From CAYLNH01 sp964384625 (GTDB lineage: Bacteria; Verrucomicrobiota; Lentisphaeria; JABSQK01), in contig CAYLNH010000258.1 in the NCBI GenBank assembly GCA_964384625.1, forward strand, positions 1 to 10,535: 10,535 nucleotides of DNA, in the 5' to 3' direction. This document shows positions 8,052 to 10,535 of the stretch, piece by piece. The translations under genes were made by a program, and so were the position numbers. Position 1 is the stretch's first letter, and each line of letters opens with the position of its first letter. The notes below the pieces were generated by a model. The model had not been told where the DNA came from. It did not search any database and saw nothing but the letters and a program-made list of their open reading frames with translations.

Positions 8052-9959
8052 TTACTTTGCCGACGCAATCAATGATTCATAGTCGGCAACCGAGGCATTT
8101 GCGAGAAATGCATCGATGATCGCCTGGCCGAGGGGATCCAGACCGGGCGTCGTGAATTTGCTGAGCTGTTCACGAAAGAAATCCGTCAGTTCGACAGCGC
8201 CCTGGTCAAACGCCTCGGCCCCGACGTCCGCCTGCTTATCCACTTGCAGGAAGCCGCGCGGAATACTGACGCCCTCAATCCGCATGCCGTTTAGCGCGTA
8301 GCCGAGCAGCGGGCACCGGGACGGGGTAATCTGGTCCGGCCGAAAACTGGCGTGGCCGCGGCGGGCGAGATAGTCGCGGGCCAGCCACTGTGGCATGAAA
8401 CCGGTCTTCCAAGCACCAATGTGCTGATTCGGAATCAGCACGTAGAGCGTCTTCGGCGCCGCCTGGAACTGGCGCAGGAGCAGATTCGCCTGCGCCACTT
8501 TGGTGCCCGTTGCAAACGGCCAGTAACTGCCGACGCCTTCACTGCTCATGCCGCCCGTGTCGACGATGCTCGGGTTGGCGTGGCCGCGCGGCGCAACCAA
8601 ACGCCAGAGCCAGGCCAGGGCCGGCGGCAGCACGTGCAGCAAGCCGAGGATTCCGTAGGACGGCGCGTCTGCCGTGCATGGCGGCGTGCGGACGCCGAAG
8701 GACCGGACGTCGATCGCGACCGGCTCGCGAATGGCGTTGGTGACGTTGCGCCGCGGTACGATCACCCGCGGATTCGGACACGGGCGTTCCGGAGCGTCGT
8801 GAATGTGTTCCCAGATCAACGCGGTGCCGTCGACGACCGCGTCGATGTTAAGGAACAGTTGCGAATGCTGCGGGTGGATGGTGCGGCTTTCCAGGTCCGG
8901 ATCGGTGCCGTAGCTTTTGATGTGGTCCACCCGCACGAACCAGCCTTCCTCGGCATCGGCAACGGTGAGCTGTCCCTCCTGCAACTGGATCTCCGGATGG
9001 CATAAGGCCATGTCGTCGCAGACCGGGCGCAAGTCACAGGTGCGCGGCAGCTCGAGATACTGCGTTTCCGCATTGACGACATTCGTTCCGAGCCGCAGGC
9101 GGCCGTCCGGTTCGCGATGCGGCTGCTGCAGCGTTTCGCTCTTGCCGCCGCCGCTGGCGCCTTCGTGCATCAGATTCAAAATGTTGTCGTAGGGCGTCGT
9201 AACCTGCACCGCGGCACAGTGTGCGGTGACCCAGCCCTCCTGTTCGCCCAGCTCGATCAAGGCGCCGTAGACGCCTTTCTTGGCGCTCGGACCGGGGTAC
9301 AGGTTGTAGGAGAAAATCTCGTGCAGCGCCTTGCGATTGTGCACGACCACCTGCTTGCCGTCGAAATGGGTGTGACGGAAGGGCGGCGCCACATAGATCA
9401 CCGTTGCCGGTTCGAAGCGGCGGGGCAGGGCTTCGATATCGACAACGCCCTGCAGTAGACCCAGGCCGAACGCGAAGAATCCGGCGTTGACCGGGCAGAT
9501 CGCCAGGGCATCCGCACCCAGCCCGGTTTGACCCATTTCGAAACCGAAGACGGCCAAGTCCTGGCCTTGAAGCCAGGCAAATGTCCCCGTCCGCAGGTCC
9601 GCAAATTCATAGCCGAACCGGTCGCTGAATCGTGGCTTGTCCGAGGGATTCTCATCGGCAACCACCATGCAGTCCGGATCGCGCCGGCGCATATAGGATT
9701 CCCGATAGTTCGCGCTGACGCCGTTGCGGACCCGGACAACGTCTACTTCGCTGACCACACGCCCGTCCGGCAGTTCGTATTCCACTGTCGTGGTGGAGCC
9801 GCCTTCAATACCGCAGGCGATTGCCTCCAGGTCTTCAATGGAATGGGCCACGACGACGGATCGCGCCGACATCAACAGGCTTCGGATGTCCTCGGGCAAC
9901 TCCATTGCCGGGATCGGTTGTTCAATCGTGGGACTCGAAGCCGTCATTAATTCTGCCAT
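8052..9959 (-). CDS. DUF4914-family protein with PEPCK-like P-loop
   Basis: I recognise this 635-aa protein as DUF4914 family, a group of similar length found in Bacteroidetes, PVC and some other bacteria, whose function I do not know to be established. The clearest motif is a phosphate-binding loop, EGASGGGKSE (266-275), following TTPYDNILNLMHE. It recalls the kinase loop (GxSGxGKT) of ATP-dependent phosphoenolpyruvate carboxykinase, so a PEPCK-like nucleotide-using fold is a fair guess. Other conserved-looking blocks are HREPDGRLRLG (281-291), HPQHSQLFLNIDAVVDGTAL and IWEHIH (362-387), VIVPRRNVTNAI (399-410), DTGGMSSEGVGSYWPFATG (467-485) and YVLIPNQHIGAWKTGF (506-521). No signal peptide or clear transmembrane segment is present; the Leu/Pro-rich stretch around 436-454 is short and probably buried. 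The ATG at 9959 has AAAGGA 9 nt upstream (9969-9974), preferable to Met5. It leads the block HAD-Sua5, carB, purK, purE, which hints at a role in central or nucleotide metabolism but does not show one. Confidence 0.85.
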   Translation of the reverse strand: MAELMTASSPTIEQPIPAMELPEDIRSLLMSARSVVVAHSIEDLEAIACGIEGGSTTTVEYELPDGRVVSEVDVVRVRNGVSANYRESYMRRRDPDCMVVADENPSDKPRFSDRFGYEFADLRTGTFAWLQGQDLAVFGFEMGQTGLGADALAICPVNAGFFAFGLGLLQGVVDIEALPRRFEPATVIYVAPPFRHTHFDGKQVVVHNRKALHEIFSYNLYPGPSAKKGVYGALIELGEQEGWVTAHCAAVQVTTPYDNILNLMHEGASGGGKSETLQQPHREPDGRLRLGTNVVNAETQYLELPRTCDLRPVCDDMALCHPEIQLQEGQLTVADAEEGWFVRVDHIKSYGTDPDLESRTIHPQHSQLFLNIDAVVDGTALIWEHIHDAPERPCPNPRVIVPRRNVTNAIREPVAIDVRSFGVRTPPCTADAPSYGILGLLHVLPPALAWLWRLVAPRGHANPSIVDTGGMSSEGVGSYWPFATGTKVAQANLLLRQFQAAPKTLYVLIPNQHIGAWKTGFMPQWLARDYLARRGHASFRPDQITPSRCPLLGYALNGMRIEGVSIPRGFLQVDKQADVGAEAFDQGAVELTDFFREQLSKFTTPGLDPLGQAIIDAFLANASVADYESLIASAK

Positions 9960-10094
9960 GCTATGGATTCCTTTCGTTTCTGATCTTGTCTATCCTCAAT
10001 TCAAGGGACCGGATTACGATTCAGTCACGGGCATGGCTCGACGTTGACGGGACCCTGGGCCGTCGTCCGGCGGCGCTTGGAACGTCGCCGGAAC
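9960..10094 (-). promoter_or_regulatory. Leader and probable promoter region of the five-gene block
   Basis: This 135-bp stretch lies between the intrinsic terminator at 10095-10135 and the DUF4914 start, so the promoter of the block should be here if the terminator works. It contains the ribosome site AAAGGA (9969-9974, minus). I find no strong -35/-10 pair. TTGAAT on the minus strand near 10000 is a weak -35 candidate with no good -10 at the right spacing. No riboswitch family is recognisable. Confidence 0.35.
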
Positions 10095-10135
10095 AAAAAA
10101 GGCCGGCGCGTCCCAAAACTGGGCGTGCACCGGCC
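10095..10135 (-). terminator. Strong intrinsic terminator, minus strand
   Basis: The hairpin arms are GGCCGG (10101-10106) with CCGGCC (10130-10135), continued by CGCG with CGTG (one G-T wobble) and then CCCA with TGGG around an AAAC loop. Small bulges occur at 10111 and 10128-10129. On the minus strand the hairpin is followed directly by TTTTTT (10100-10095). The plus strand has no T run after it, so it acts on transcription running leftwards from beyond 10140. It would stop upstream transcription before the DUF4914 gene, or act as an attenuator in a long leader. Confidence 0.8.
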
Positions 10136-10201
10136 GTTGTCCCGATTGGCCTTCTCCGGAGAGACTGCCTTCGAGCTTCGAGCAGTATTTAGCAGGCAAA
10201 C

Positions 10202-10239
10202 AAAAAACCGACCACAAGAGTCTTGGCTCCCGCTGTCGG
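10202..10239 (-). terminator. Second intrinsic terminator-like hairpin, minus strand
   Basis: The outer arms are CCGAC (10208-10212) and GTCGG (10235-10239). An inner CAAG-AGT-CTTG stem-loop (10215-10225) lies between them, with an asymmetric internal loop. On the minus strand a run of six T (10207-10202) follows at once. The hairpin is weaker than the one at 10095-10135 because of the unpaired bases. It ends about 20 nt downstream of the stop of the small minus-strand ORF at 10259, so it could be the terminator of that or of a gene further right. Confidence 0.6.
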
Positions 10240-10258
10240 CCTACTATAGAGCAGGTAG

Positions 10259-10441
10259 TTATCGGTCAGCTACCGTCTCGTAATCTGCCTCTTCATTCAA
10301 ATGGTCTTCGCAACCACAATAGTTCTCCGACCACGGCAAGCAAGTCAAACAATGACGATTCTCTCGCGCTTTTTCGCCGACCACCAGCCGGACGCTCCGG
10401 CGTCCCCTCGTTGCCCAAGCGGAAAATACCCCCGAACTCAC
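10259..10441 (-). CDS. Doubtful small Cys-containing ORF
   Basis: This frame encodes 60 aa from a GTG start. Its C-terminal half has a CxxC-x8-CxC pattern (HCLTCLPWSENYCGC, then EDHLNEEADYE), which could be a small metal-binding protein. An intrinsic terminator follows about 20 nt after the stop. Against it: no ribosome site precedes the GTG, and the frame stays open upstream without an ATG. A second overlapping frame (10293-10469, minus, 58 aa, ATG start, MFSSEYPKDREFGG) is equally open. Codon use does not separate the two. I do not recognise a family for either. It may be a real small gene, a decayed gene, or chance. Confidence 0.2.
   Translation of the reverse strand: MSSGVFSAWATRGRRSVRLVVGEKARENRHCLTCLPWSENYCGCEDHLNEEADYETVADR
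10390..10405. repeat. Short perfect palindrome (REP-like hairpin)
   Basis: GGACGC-TCCG-GCGTCC forms a 6-bp perfect stem with a 4-nt loop. No T run follows on either strand, so it is not an intrinsic terminator. It resembles the short GC-rich hairpins scattered between genes in planctomycete-like genomes. It lies inside the doubtful ORFs of this region, which lowers confidence in them. Confidence 0.4.
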
Positions 10442-10535
10442 GATCTTTAGGATACTCGCTTGAAAACATAATGAGAATACATTACTTGACAGTACCGAGT
10501 TCTTCGGTCATTTCTTCTCTCGTAAGATGGCGGCC

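Larger units (their letters stand above)
10140..10535. other. Intergenic stretch with no convincing gene, right edge of window
   Basis: Apart from the terminator hairpin, the short palindrome and the doubtful small ORF listed separately, I see no recognisable gene here. At the right edge a minus-strand frame enters the window and ends at a TAA at 10484-10482 after 17 residues (LTREEMTEELGTVK at its end). It could be the C-terminus of a gene lying further right, or a frame opened by chance. The stretch is less G+C-rich than the five-gene block. No tRNA, rRNA or riboswitch pattern is recognisable. Confidence 0.5.

Noticed and set aside
10014..10217. 67-aa minus-strand ORF
   Set aside because: It runs straight through the strong terminator hairpin and its T run, has no ribosome site and resembles nothing.
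10241..10270. Minus-strand promoter with TATAGT as -10
   Set aside because: The best -35 match is 4/6 at only 15 bp spacing, and transcription would meet a terminator hairpin within a few bases.
10486..10528. Plus-strand promoter (TTGACA at 10486, TAAGAT at 10523)
   Set aside because: The spacing is 31 bp, far from the usual 16-18, and no suitable -10 lies at the correct distance.

Overview
This is a G+C-rich bacterial window. Its best-supported content is a five-gene minus-strand block running from about 9959 down to 1510. The order of transcription is a DUF4914-family ATPase-like protein, a HAD phosphatase-Sua5 fusion, carB, purK and purE. The gene mix, together with the 65-bp palindromic tandem repeats at the left end, suggests a member of the PVC group, perhaps a planctomycete of Phycisphaerae type. 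That placement is an inference from gene content and repeat style; no rRNA or marker phylogeny is available here.

Layout. 1-283: tandem hairpin-bearing repeats, running off the left edge. 311-1085, plus strand: a graveyard of a defence-type operon. A 92-aa ORF joins the first ~45 residues of a type III-like (Mod) DNA methyltransferase to the last ~35-40 residues of what looks like its partner helicase. It is followed by the N-terminal Walker A segment of an OLD-like AAA ATPase. That segment is interrupted after codon 6 by a 100-bp MITE-like element with 18-bp imperfect terminal inverted repeats and an 8-bp target duplication, and it loses recognisable homology soon after residue 101. 1105-1488, plus: an intact DUF2294/MpsC-family protein. 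1510-9959, minus: the five-gene block, with gaps of 52 and 11 nt, then 9 nt, then a 13-nt overlap, so it probably forms one transcription unit. 9960-10535: no convincing gene. It holds two minus-strand intrinsic terminators (10095-10135 and 10202-10239), which separate the block from whatever lies further right, and a few short doubtful ORFs.

How the genes fit together. carB (carbamoyl phosphate for pyrimidines and arginine) and purK/purE (AIR to CAIR in purine synthesis) make a nucleotide-precursor cluster. The Sua5 half of the fusion makes threonylcarbamoyl-AMP for the tRNA t6A modification from threonine, bicarbonate and ATP. CarB, PurK and Sua5 all consume bicarbonate and ATP, and the MpsC family next door is linked elsewhere to bicarbonate/Na+ uptake. 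That metabolic theme is suggestive but not proven. The DUF4914 protein at the head of the block has a P-loop-like motif and no established function that I know of.

The most interesting items for follow-up are the collapsed defence operon with its new-looking MITE, the HAD-Sua5 fusion (with a Ser-to-Ile change in the usually conserved SAN motif), and the DUF4914 protein leading a nucleotide/bicarbonate gene block.
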